A stretch of DNA of 8,699 bases. Source: Methanobacteriota archaeon. Lineage in GTDB: Archaea > Thermoplasmatota > Thermoplasmata > RBG-16-68-12. Under the pieces are notes generated by a model. It did no database searches. It saw nothing but the letters and a program-made list of their open reading frames with translations, and was not told the DNA's origin. The position numbers were made by a program, and so were the translations under genes. Every line of letters begins with the position of its first letter. Positions within the stretch are counted from its first letter, which is position 1. The stretch is taken from NCBI GenBank assembly GCA_005879015.1, contig VBMC01000140.1, forward strand, positions 1 through 8,699. Direction: 5' to 3'. This document shows, piece by piece, positions 1 to 6,220 of this stretch.

Positions 1-74
1 CGTTCTTCTTCTGCTCGCAAGGTTGCTTGAAGGCCTTCGACAGCGACCCCCACCGGTACGGACATCCTCACTAA
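1..74 (+). CDS. C-terminal end of a YHS-domain (heavy-metal-associated) protein, partial at left edge
   Basis: Reading from base 3, the open frame encodes FFFCSQGCLKAFDSDPHRY followed by GHPH and a TAA at 72-74. This matches the second half of a YHS domain, where an aromatic pair precedes a Cys-x3-Cys, a Phe follows, and the domain ends in Asp-Pro-x-x-Tyr. YHS domains occur as small stand-alone proteins and as appendages of heavy-metal P-type ATPases and other metal-handling proteins; the cysteines are thought to bind metal. The rest of the protein lies outside the window, so the full architecture cannot be told. Here the domain sits at the very C-terminus. The next plus-strand gene starts about 545 bp away, so they are probably not one transcript. 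The family match is read by eye from a short stretch but is distinctive. Confidence 0.75.
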   Translation, partial: FFFCSQGCLKAFDSDPHRYGHPH

Positions 75-181
75 CTGTGAGACAAAAAGGAAACGTGATC
101 ACTCACTTCGGCCCAGCCAGGCACCCGCCTGAACGAGGCGGCGAAGCTCGAAGAGATTGCGATTCCGCTTTCTTTCTTGGC

Positions 182-207
182 GAGTCATGAGGTCCCGTTC
201 ATGACTC
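182..207. repeat. Perfect 9-bp inverted repeat with 8-nt spacer
   Basis: GAGTCATGA (182-190) is the exact reverse complement of TCATGACTC (199-207), with an 8-nt spacer between them. It could be a dimeric regulator operator or an RNA hairpin. It has no T-tract, so a classic terminator is unlikely. It lies about 110 bp after the YHS stop and about 410 bp before the next clear gene. Confidence 0.7.
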
Positions 208-580
208 TCGGCAGTGTGTGTAGACAGGGGCTTGACTACCCCCCGGGATTGCACTGAAGTTGGCCGCTTTAACACCCGTCGGCGATCGCGAGGCCCGCAG
301 AGGACGCCTAGACGCCACGATCCCTTACTTTGACGACCGGGGTCTCCCGCACCTTTGGGCAGCCTTCTGACCCCGGCTAGTCCGTAGATTCCCGCAGTGT
401 CGCACCGCCGTCTGTATTGAATGGCGCAGCCGCTTTGCGGAAATCTCGATGATGCTGCAATCAAGGAAGGTGCACAATCGGCCCGCTCGGAAGACCCAAA
501 CCTGACGGCCCAAGGGGCCCGCCTTGGCCCACCTCGTATGCTTCGCGACTCCAGCCTCCCCGAGAGCTTTGCCGGAGGGA

Positions 581-590
581 ACAATTAAGT
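581..590 (+). promoter_or_regulatory. Weak TATA-like box for the gene at 621
   Basis: ACAATTAAGT is the only AT-rich patch just upstream of the ATG at 621, centred about 35 nt before it. With archaeal TATA-to-start spacing of about 26 nt, the transcript would start near 612, giving a leader of under 10 nt. No Shine-Dalgarno site precedes the ATG, in keeping with that. Confidence 0.35.
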
Positions 591-620
591 CGCCAGTTCT
601 GATGGCCACGTCCGAGACCG

Positions 621-2300
621 ATGAAAACGATGGGACCGCCAAGTAGGGACCGCCCGATCGAGATCGTCCACTTCGCAGATCCATGGTGCTGGTGGTCCTG
701 GGGGCTGGAGCCGATCCTTCAGCGTCTGCGAGAGGTCTACGGTGACAACGTACAGGTCACGTACAAGATGGGTGGCGAATTCGAGAGCCTGAAGGGGTGG
801 ATGGTGGAATACGGCGTCGACGAACGGGGCACGGTCGACTGGATTCTCGAATCCGTCGCGCTGACGCACATGCCTGTGCGGCCCGATTACTACTTCCGAT
901 GCCGTGTCGAGAGCTCGTTCCCTGCATGCAAGGCGTTCAAGGCGGCGCAGTTGCAATCTGAGGACAAGGCGACGAAATACTTCCGTCGGATGATGGAAGG
1001 CTTCGGGCTCGAATGTCTCTCCGCCACGGATGACACCCTCGTGAAATTGGGAGCCGAGGTTGGGCTCGACAAAGACCGTCTTCGAAAGGAAATGCATTCG
1101 GATGCGGTGGAGGAGGCGTTCGAGAGTGATCGTCAGGAGATGCTGCGGCATCATGCGAACTTCGACGCGCTCCTCGTCGAAGATCGTGAAGGACACATGG
1201 AAATGAAAGGCGCGACGTTCAGCGCAAGACCGTTCGAAGAGATCGTCGACAAGCTCGCGCCCGGACTTCCGAAGAGGAGCCCTGCGGACATCTTGGAGTA
1301 CTTGGAGCATCACAAGGACTTGACGCCGGTCCAAGAAATCGCATCCGTCTTCCGGATTCCGGGCGAAGACGCCGAAATGCGGCTCTCCAAGTTGGAGCGA
1401 GCCGGACTCCTGACGCGTCAGCGTTTCGACGGAATCGAAACATGGCAGTGGAAGGGAACACTGGCGGAGAAGCTGCCGCTTGATATCGTAAAGGTCTCGC
1501 ACGTGCCGCCGGAAGTTCAAGTCGAGGCTGTCTCGGACCTCAAGCCGATCATCACGAAAGCGGTCCAGGCGCTGTACACGGAGGTCGCGACGCGGCCGGA
1601 CAAAGCGTACCACTTTCCGCTCGGACTCGAGGCGCTCCGGTACCTAGGCTACCCGGACGAGGACCTGCGGAAGCTGCCATCGACGGCGACGGAATCGTTT
1701 GCCGGCGTCGGATACCCCCACGCCGCGAACGCAATTAGGCCGGGCGACACGGTGCTCGATATCGGGTCCGGCTCCGGAACGGACGTGCTGTATGCGTCCC
1801 TCAAGACCGGGCGCTCAGGGAAGGTCTACGGGCTCGACATCACTCCGGCAATGATCACGAAGGCGCGTGCGAACATCAAGCGGATGGGCGCGAAGAATGT
1901 GCAAATCCTGGAAGGGGACGCAACACGGATCCCGCTCCCCGATGCGAGCGTCGAAGTGGTCACGAGCAACGGAGTGCTGAACCTCGTACCGGACAAGCCC
2001 ACGGCCTTCCGGGAGATTTTCCGTGTGCTGAAACCGGGCGGGCGCCTCCAACTCGCAGACATCGTGGTGCAGGTGGACGTGGGCGCCGTATGCGGCCTGA
2101 ACCCGCAACTCTGGGCGGACTGCATCGGCGGCGCAGCCGTGGAGCCGGAGTACATGGAGACGATTCGGGCGGCGGGATTCCAGGACGTCCGCGTCTTAAA
2201 ACGCATCGACTACTTCGCGAAGTCCTGCTCTGAGAGCACGAAGCGCATAACGAAGACGTTTGGGGCAGAGAGCGTCGTAGTCGCGGCACGGAAGCCTTAG
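621..2300 (+). CDS. DsbA/FrnE-like thioredoxin - winged helix - ArsM-like SAM methyltransferase fusion
   Basis: 559 aa in three parts. Residues ~12-212 resemble the DsbA/FrnE/SpxH thioredoxin group: a first strand ending [10 protein letters not shown] (19-28), an inserted helical region, and the VTYKMGG segment (46-52). The redox motif is C23-W-W-S26, so the second cysteine is Ser. Residues ~220-280 form a winged helix ([12 protein letters not shown], 253-264). Residues ~330-559 are a class I methyltransferase: [11 protein letters not shown] (378-388) for SAM, VYGLDIT (402-408), and VLKPGGRL (469-476). [12 protein letters not shown] (448-459) and LWADCIGGA (497-505) match arsenite methyltransferases, with C501 at a conserved ArsM cysteine; other cysteines nearby are C491 and C536. 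The usual ArsM GCGNP cysteine is replaced (GVGYP, 362-366). No signal peptide or TM segment is seen, so it should be cytosolic. ATG 621 is the first start after an in-frame stop at 600-602. A role on a thiol-bound metal, metalloid or small-molecule substrate is inferred; the substrate is unknown. Confidence 0.9.
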   Translation: MKTMGPPSRDRPIEIVHFADPWCWWSWGLEPILQRLREVYGDNVQVTYKMGGEFESLKGWMVEYGVDERGTVDWILESVALTHMPVRPDYYFRCRVESSFPACKAFKAAQLQSEDKATKYFRRMMEGFGLECLSATDDTLVKLGAEVGLDKDRLRKEMHSDAVEEAFESDRQEMLRHHANFDALLVEDREGHMEMKGATFSARPFEEIVDKLAPGLPKRSPADILEYLEHHKDLTPVQEIASVFRIPGEDAEMRLSKLERAGLLTRQRFDGIETWQWKGTLAEKLPLDIVKVSHVPPEVQVEAVSDLKPIITKAVQALYTEVATRPDKAYHFPLGLEALRYLGYPDEDLRKLPSTATESFAGVGYPHAANAIRPGDTVLDIGSGSGTDVLYASLKTGRSGKVYGLDITPAMITKARANIKRMGAKNVQILEGDATRIPLPDASVEVVTSNGVLNLVPDKPTAFREIFRVLKPGGRLQLADIVVQVDVGAVCGLNPQLWADCIGGAAVEPEYMETIRAAGFQDVRVLKRIDYFAKSCSESTKRITKTFGAESVVVAARKP

Positions 2301-2698
2301 CCGTTACCGATTCGGCCGGGGAGCCGTATTGCCTCGATCAGGTCCGACTTGATCCGGAGATACTCGTCCTGCGAGATCTCACCGCGGGCGTAGCGGGCGT
2401 TCAGGATCTCCAGCGCGGATCCCGCCGGCATGGGCGCCGGGGTCGCCGGGACGTACGCCAAGGGCATCCCGCGCGGGCTCAACGCCCCGGCGTATACGAG
2501 GGCAAGCAGCACGAGGACCACGAGCGGGACGAGCATCATGGCGGTCATTGCCATTCCCCAACCCCAGCCGACGCCCATCTTCCCGTAGTACCCGCCGCCG
2601 TACGGGCTCATGACGGCCGCAAGGAGGGCAACCACGCCCACGACGAGGAGAATCGCCAGCACCGGCCAGAGCCAGGGGATCGATCGTCTCGCTTCCAT
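2297..2698 (-). CDS. Two-TM membrane protein with C-terminal SHOCT domain
   Basis: 133 aa from the chosen ATG at 2698. TM helix 1 spans ~8-30 (WLWPVLAILLVVGVVALLAA), then a Gly/Tyr/Trp-rich loop (33-48), TM helix 2 ~48-72, a Pro/Ala-rich linker, and a SHOCT motif at ~95-121 (LEILNARYARGEISQDEYL). SHOCT is a short C-terminal helical module, common on small membrane proteins and thought to aid oligomerisation; its exact role is not known. The frame stays open up to 2908, but the extra N-terminus is Arg-rich and unlike a protein. ATG 2698 is favoured because GAGGCGGAGGT lies just before it and a TATA-like element lies ~56 nt upstream. ATG 2734 (145 aa) is the alternative. Its TAA overlaps the TAG of the convergent fusion gene. 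It is divergent from the metal-binding-type gene at 2875. Confidence 0.85.
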   Translation of the reverse strand: MEARRSIPWLWPVLAILLVVGVVALLAAVMSPYGGGYYGKMGVGWGWGMAMTAMMLVPLVVLVLLALVYAGALSPRGMPLAYVPATPAPMPAGSALEILNARYARGEISQDEYLRIKSDLIEAIRLPGRIGNG

Positions 2699-2709
2699 GA
2701 CCTCCGCCT
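2699..2709 (-). promoter_or_regulatory. Shine-Dalgarno-like stretch deciding the SHOCT start
   Basis: On the minus strand GAGGCGGAGGT precedes the ATG at 2698. The inner GGAGGT is only 1 nt from the ATG, which is too close, but the outer GAGG stands 8 nt away, a usable distance. It is one of the few good ribosome-binding sites in the window and supports 2698 over 2734. Confidence 0.45.
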
Positions 2710-2747
2710 CGAGCCGCTTAACCCGAGGCTTCATCTTGAGGGTTCCG

Positions 2748-2759
2748 TATGTATTTACC
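2748..2759 (-). promoter_or_regulatory. TATA-like box for the SHOCT gene
   Basis: The minus strand reads GGTAAATACATA, centred near 2754. A start of transcription about 26 nt on, near 2728, would give a leader of ~30 nt carrying the Shine-Dalgarno-like site, consistent with translation from 2698. Confidence 0.45.
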
Positions 2760-2833
2760 AAGGAAGCGACCGCACCGTCTCCCCCGTCTCGTCGGCTGTC
2801 CCGATGAACACGTAACCTGTCTGCTCGAAATGG

Positions 2834-2856
2834 GCGGACAAAATTTAAGGGTCCGC
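2834..2856 (+). promoter_or_regulatory. TATA box bracketed by a perfect 6-bp inverted repeat (candidate operator)
   Basis: GCGGAC (2834-2839), an 11-nt AT-rich spacer containing AAATTTAA (2841-2848), then GTCCGC (2851-2856). The TATA centre is ~30 nt before the ATG at 2875, which predicts an almost leaderless transcript. A repressor bound to the two arms would cover the TBP site. A near-copy of the arm in opposite orientation (TGTCTGC, 2818-2824) lies just upstream. The dyad is seen directly; the operator role is inferred. Confidence 0.6.
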
Positions 2857-2874
2857 AGCGCCTCTCTCTGAACG

Positions 2875-3528
2875 ATGGCGTTACGCAACTGCCCCGTTTG
2901 TCACGCATCCGTCAAGCTCGAGAATCTGGAACGCCACGTCGCAAACGTGCATCCGAGGCAGAAGCCCTCCCTCGCCATCTCAGCGAACGACCGACGGATC
3001 ATCCAGGAGAAACGCAGGATATCCACTCCGGGATTCCACATTCCTCGCTCCGTGTTGGTCATAATTTTGGCGGTTCCGCTCATGCTCGGGGGTATCATCG
3101 TCGCCTATCCTTACGTCTCGACCGGCGGGGCCATCCACTGGCATCCGCAGCTGACAATTACGATTGACGGTCAGTCGGCGACGATCCCCGCGAACATCGG
3201 CATCGACTCGAGCCTCTGGCAGGACCATTCGCTCGACCAATACTCCTCGATGCCGGATATGCCGGATGGGATGAGCGGGATGGCTCCCCTCCATACGCAT
3301 GACACCTCGGGTACGATCCATGTGGAGTCCCGCGTCTCGCGGGAATACACCCTCGGGGACTTCTTCAGAATTTGGGGACAGACGTTCGATGCGCAACAGG
3401 TCCTCGGACACCAAGCCCAGACGGGCCATCGCGTCTGGATGGTCGTCGACGGCTCGACGATGTCCCCCTCGTACTCGGTCGTCCTCCGGGACCAAATGCG
3501 CATTCAAATCATTTGCGGTGCCGGATAA
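2875..3528 (+). CDS. Membrane-anchored protein: cytosolic C2H2 zinc finger plus His/Met-rich extracytoplasmic domain
   Basis: 217 aa. N-terminus: a C2H2-type finger with C6-x2-C9-x11-H21-x4-H26. A basic linker leads to one TM helix at ~59-79 (VLVIILAVPLMLGGIIVAYP), placing the rest outside the cell. The outer domain opens with HWHP (88-91), has IPANIG (104-109), a Met-rich loop with M126, M129, M133 and M136, then LHTHD (139-143), IHVES (148-152) and TLGDFFRIWG (159-168), ending at 217. The HWHP...HTHD...IHVES order recurs, as I recall, in uncharacterised archaeal and bacterial envelope proteins. Spaced His and Met residues resemble Cu(I)/Cu(II)-binding segments of copper-resistance proteins, so copper or another soft metal is the likely ligand (inference). 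ATG 2875 fits the TATA box. It is divergent from the SHOCT gene. The finger inside and metal-type domain outside could make it a sensor. Confidence 0.88.
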   Translation: MALRNCPVCHASVKLENLERHVANVHPRQKPSLAISANDRRIIQEKRRISTPGFHIPRSVLVIILAVPLMLGGIIVAYPYVSTGGAIHWHPQLTITIDGQSATIPANIGIDSSLWQDHSLDQYSSMPDMPDGMSGMAPLHTHDTSGTIHVESRVSREYTLGDFFRIWGQTFDAQQVLGHQAQTGHRVWMVVDGSTMSPSYSVVLRDQMRIQIICGAG

Positions 3529-3675
3529 TCGGCTTCCCGAGCGCCGCTTCGGTGGGGAGTAACCGGGAATCTTTCGGGTTCGGGTCGTCCGCGCTGTTAC
3601 TTTCCGACGGCTTGGCGGGGCTCTGGGTGCTCGATTGCCCAAGGGCCGGCTGTTGTCCTGTCGCGCACCACCTGG

Positions 3676-4334
3676 TCATTCGCCCGTAAGGTGAATGAGG
3701 AGCATGACGAGGAAAGCGATGGCCACCCACGCGGCCGCTCGGAAGCTCCGGGCCGGAAGGACCCGCGGTAGGAGACCAATCACGAGAAGGGGCACGACGA
3801 GTCCAATCTCGGCAGCGGCTGCGAACACCTTGAGTGCCTCCCACTCTGTCGCGGCAACGACAATGTCAGGCGGCGATGCGAACAGAGCGATCGGCAGATA
3901 GACCACCGGAATGGTGACGAGCCCGATGAAAAGCAATCCGAGGGCTCTATGCGGTGTCCATTCGGTGAGGGTCGCCGGCACGACAATCAAAGCCCTTTCG
4001 CCAAAACGGTGGAGGAGCTGGCCGAAGACAAGGGCGGGAGTAAGGATTAGAGCCGTCGGATAAGGCCCGGCGAAGCCATCTCCCAAAACGAAACCATCCG
4101 CGACCGCGTGCACGGCGAAGTAGGCCACTGAAAGGCGAGCAGGCCGGACGCACGAGCGCCCCATCGGGCCCACAGGAGATAGGTGACAACGAGCCCCGCC
4201 AGGATGCCTGCGGCGGCCGAGGCCGCCAAGGCCGTTGACTCCCGATGTCGAATTTCTGTTCCAGCAGTGTACAAGAGAAGTGCCCCCGTGGGCATGAGCG
4301 CAAATCCGAGAGCGATCAACCAGACGTCTGTCAT
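3676..4334 (-). pseudogene. Polytopic membrane protein with ZIP-like HAVADG motif, split by one frameshift
   Basis: Two overlapping minus frames join into one protein of about 219 aa if a single base is added near 4124-4139. The upstream part (from ATG 4334) begins MTDVWLIALGFALMPTGALL and gives two TM helices up to ...ARASGLLAF. The downstream part resumes with SVAYFAVHAVADGFVLGDGF and carries about five more hydrophobic helices to a TGA at 3676-3678. The tails past the join are Ser/Arg-rich and unlike membrane protein, which locates the break. The His-x3-Asp-Gly of VHAVADGFVLG resembles the metal-site helix of ZIP (SLC39) transporters, but the second ZIP motif (HEIPEG-like) is not seen, so a ZIP assignment is tentative. 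GAAGGA lies upstream of ATG 4334, and a TTTATG patch near 4390 may be its TATA. It may be a true pseudogene or a one-base sequence error; the rest is intact, which favours a recent event or an error. Confidence 0.75.
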
Positions 4335-4505
4335 GGGATTCCTTCGCACCCGCGGACTTTCCGCATCGCTGGGGAGCGATATCGTCCGCATAAAGCCCCG
4401 CGGGCTCCAGCCATTGGCATTCCGAACATTTCAGGGCGCGAACCTGAGAGAAGCGTCGTCACAAGTAAGCGTGCCCACCAATGAGACCGGCGTTCAGGGA
4501 CAACA

Positions 4506-4514
4506 GATATATGG
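4506..4514 (+). promoter_or_regulatory. TATA box for the membrane protein at 4539
   Basis: GATATATGG is centred ~29 nt before the ATG at 4539, so transcription should begin at or within a few bases of the start codon. No Shine-Dalgarno site is present. Confidence 0.55.
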
Positions 4515-4538
4515 CCGAAATCCGCCTCGGCCCGATGC

Positions 4539-5597
4539 ATGACCGCCGCGCCTTATCCCTCGCCGGGCGTGGCCGCGGCACCAGACATGCGCCCCGGATG
4601 GAGAATCGGAGTGGGCTGGTCGCTGATCCTCGTCGCGGTGGTCTTCGCGGTGGCCGTCCCGGCCTTGGATATCTTGCAGGCTCCCCCGGCAGCGACAGCA
4701 GTGCACGACCACGGGGCGACGCAAGCTGCGCCGATCGTCCACTCGTCGGACGCGATCGCGGTTGCGGCGGAACTCCTCCTGATTCTCGTCGTCGGGCTCA
4801 GTCTCCTCATGCCCGGACTCCTCCGGTCGGAGCGGGGCTTCGCCCTCGTGGGCGGGCTGAGCCTGCTGTATGCGGACGGGATTCTCCACTGGTTCGCGAT
4901 CCTCGAGCATCTCGGCGCAGTCCCTTCCATGTGGTTCTTCGCGGCCTCCGGTGCCGTCCAGATTTTCGCGATTCCCTTCGCCCTGCGATGGCAGCGGGTG
5001 GCGTGGTGGTCCGGCGTGGCCCTGTCCGTCTTCTTCCTCGTGTTATACGCATCCGTGCTCATCGTGCCGGAGCCCCTCGGCGTCGAGCCGGAGGGCGTGA
5101 CGGGGCTCGGGCTCCTCTCGAAGGCCGCGGAACTCGGGACCCTCGGCGGGATGGCCGGCTATTTCGGGAGCCGGATCGTCCCTGGGATTCTCCGGCGCGT
5201 CCTCCACAATCGCCTCGTTGTCGAACTCCTCCTCGGAGGCGCGGTTCTGACCGCGACGATCGCAGGGGTCGAGGCCTCTTGGCGCCTCCTCCCGATTCCG
5301 GTCTTCCAGCTGGCGGCCGTCATTCTGATCGTCTTCATTCTTTCCCTCGCGGTCGCCCATCGCCGCGAGAACACCCTTGCGGTTGTAATGGCGTGGGTCC
5401 TCGGGTTTTCCGTGGTCTTGGGGCACCTGCTGTATGCGGCGTACTACCTCACACTCGGCCTCGTTGAGCCCCTTTCGCTATGTGTCCTCGGCGCGGCGAG
5501 CCTTGCGGCCCCGGCCGCGGCCTCGATCGCGCTTCGTCCGCCACGACGCGCGGCTCGCGGAGCAGAACTTCCGTCTGGGACTCAAGGTGTCCACTAA
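4539..5597 (+). CDS. Multi-TM membrane protein with external His-rich loop, unknown family
   Basis: 352 aa, about nine to ten TM helices: ~23-43, 72-93, 100-118, 130-150, 155-175, a weak one near 192-209, 225-245, 252-273, 280-300 and 310-332. The first loop carries H56-D-H58 and H68. A second cluster, YADGILHWFAILEHLG (111-126), puts H117 and H124 at the end of helix 3, and further histidines are H223, H274 and H296. The Asp-Gly-x2-His-x6-His pattern could ligate a metal or haem, but I cannot name the family. The C-terminus (333-352) is Arg-rich and likely cytosolic. ATG 4539 matches the leaderless promoter; ATG 4587 is an alternative that would drop 16 residues. It is divergent from the broken ZIP-like gene and convergent with the HxlR regulator, 43 bp away. 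Neighbours suggest a metal or redox role at the membrane; that is inference only. Confidence 0.85.
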   Translation: MTAAPYPSPGVAAAPDMRPGWRIGVGWSLILVAVVFAVAVPALDILQAPPAATAVHDHGATQAAPIVHSSDAIAVAAELLLILVVGLSLLMPGLLRSERGFALVGGLSLLYADGILHWFAILEHLGAVPSMWFFAASGAVQIFAIPFALRWQRVAWWSGVALSVFFLVLYASVLIVPEPLGVEPEGVTGLGLLSKAAELGTLGGMAGYFGSRIVPGILRRVLHNRLVVELLLGGAVLTATIAGVEASWRLLPIPVFQLAAVILIVFILSLAVAHRRENTLAVVMAWVLGFSVVLGHLLYAAYYLTLGLVEPLSLCVLGAASLAAPAAASIALRPPRRAARGAELPSGTQGVH

Positions 5598-5640
5598 CTT
5601 TCCTGCGTGCATTCTGGGACGTGGAAGTGCGGCCGATTGA

Positions 5641-6024
5641 CTAGGGATGGTCGCGCATGGCCGCCCAAGCAACGAGGGGCGTCGCCGACCGCCAGAATTC
5701 CCGCCCCGCAGTCGTCAGGCGATATTCCACGCGCGGCGGGATCTCCGCGTGCGCCCTCCTTGCGACGAGCCCCGCGCGCCCAAGATCCGTCAGGCGCGCC
5801 GCGAGTGTCTTCGGGCTGATCGGCCCGAGCCGGCTCTGGAGCTCCGTGAATCGCAACAAGCCGTGGTTCGCCAGGGTGCCCACGATCAGCACGGACCACT
5901 TCTTCGCAACCGTGTTCAGCACGCCCTCGAGCAGGTGCGGACACATGTCCCCCGCCGAACGAACGAGGGCGCATCCAGGGACGACCGGTAAGGCCGCGGG
6001 CCGACTATCCCTCCGGGAAGTCAC
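5641..6024 (-). CDS. HxlR-family winged-helix transcriptional regulator
   Basis: 127 aa from GTG 6024. The HxlR hallmark runs CPHLLEGVLNTVAKKW (residues 28-43), then RFTELQSRLGPISPKTLAAR (59-78) for the DNA-reading helix region, the wing with IPPRVEYRLTTAGRE (95-109), and a final helix ending at 127. HxlR/DUF24 proteins are dimeric regulators that often sense electrophiles or redox state through a conserved N-terminal Cys; C28 sits at that place, with another Cys at 19. The frame is open well beyond 6024, but the extension is Arg/Pro-rich and not protein-like. GTG 6024 is favoured by a TATA element ~27 nt upstream and a GGAGG patch; ATG 5946 (101 aa), directly before the conserved Cys-Pro, is the alternative. 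It could control its neighbours, but no shared operator was found. The TAG is at 5641-5643. Confidence 0.9.
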   Translation of the reverse strand: MTSRRDSRPAALPVVPGCALVRSAGDMCPHLLEGVLNTVAKKWSVLIVGTLANHGLLRFTELQSRLGPISPKTLAARLTDLGRAGLVARRAHAEIPPRVEYRLTTAGREFWRSATPLVAWAAMRDHP

Positions 6025-6045
6025 TCTCCGACGCCTCCGTGGAAC

Positions 6046-6055
6046 GGATAAATAC
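6046..6055. promoter_or_regulatory. TATA element usable in both directions
   Basis: GGATAAATAC on the plus strand reads GTATTTATCC on the minus. Its centre (~6051) is 27 nt from the HxlR GTG at 6024 on one side and 27 nt from the ATG of a small CxxC frame at 6078 on the other. Short arms GGAA (6041-6044) and TTCC (6056-6059) flank it with an 11-nt spacer, the same spacer length as in the dyad at 2834-2856. Arms this short could be chance. Confidence 0.5.
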
Positions 6056-6077
6056 TTCCCAATGGTTAGTGGTTTCG

Positions 6078-6167
6078 ATGAAACGCAGCAAGAAGGCGCT
6101 GCCGGTGCGTCCGTTGCCGCTGCATCCGGGCGGAAAGTGCCCACTCTGTCCGCCGTCAAAGACCTAG
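6078..6167 (+). CDS. Possible 29-aa basic peptide with a C-terminal CxxC
   Basis: ATG 6078 opens 29 codons ending in TAG (6165-6167). The product is very basic at its N-terminus (MKRSKKALPVRPLPLHPGGK), then has Cys-Pro-Leu-Cys at 21-24 and ends Pro-Pro-Ser-Lys-Thr. It has the right distance to the TATA element for a leaderless message and is divergent from the HxlR regulator. A knuckle-like CPxC after a basic tail could bind zinc or another metal, but the frame is short enough to be chance and no homolog is recognised. Another plus frame (from ATG 6062, 64 codons) overlaps it and is low-complexity Ala/Gly/Arg. Confidence 0.3.
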   Translation: MKRSKKALPVRPLPLHPGGKCPLCPPSKT

Positions 6168-6220
6168 ACGGCGCCGCGAACGGACGGCGACCGCCTCGCG
6201 GGTGTTCAAGGATTCCGAGC

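Larger units (their letters stand above)
75..620. other. Gene-poor stretch of about 545 bp
   Basis: I see no convincing gene here. Two short open frames exist and are weak: a 55-codon plus frame (421-588) with no recognisable fold or good promoter, and a 29-codon minus frame (99-188) encoding a basic, amphipathic peptide (MTRQERKRNRNLFELRRLV at its start) whose ATG lies in the dyad at 182-207. A second small inverted repeat, CCAAGG-N6-CCTTGG, lies at 510-527. No tRNA-like arm or CRISPR repeat is visible. The right end should hold the promoter of the fusion gene at 621. Confidence 0.5.

Noticed and set aside
99..188. 29-codon minus frame with a basic amphipathic product
   Set aside because: Protein-like in part, but no good promoter or ribosome site and too short to call; kept only as a note in the gap.
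421..588. 55-codon plus frame upstream of the fusion gene
   Set aside because: No promoter, no fold, low-complexity product.
585..1613. 342-codon open frame on the minus strand opposite the fusion gene
   Set aside because: Arg/Leu/Asp-heavy product with no fold signal. It is the antisense shadow of a strongly supported gene in high-GC DNA.
2699..2908. Longer N-terminus for the SHOCT protein
   Set aside because: It would run through the divergent promoter region and into the neighbouring gene; composition is unlike protein.
4481..5467. 328-codon plus frame overlapping the membrane protein
   Set aside because: Extremely Arg/Pro/Gly-rich, with no domain. The overlapping frame from 4539 has clear TM helices and a promoter.
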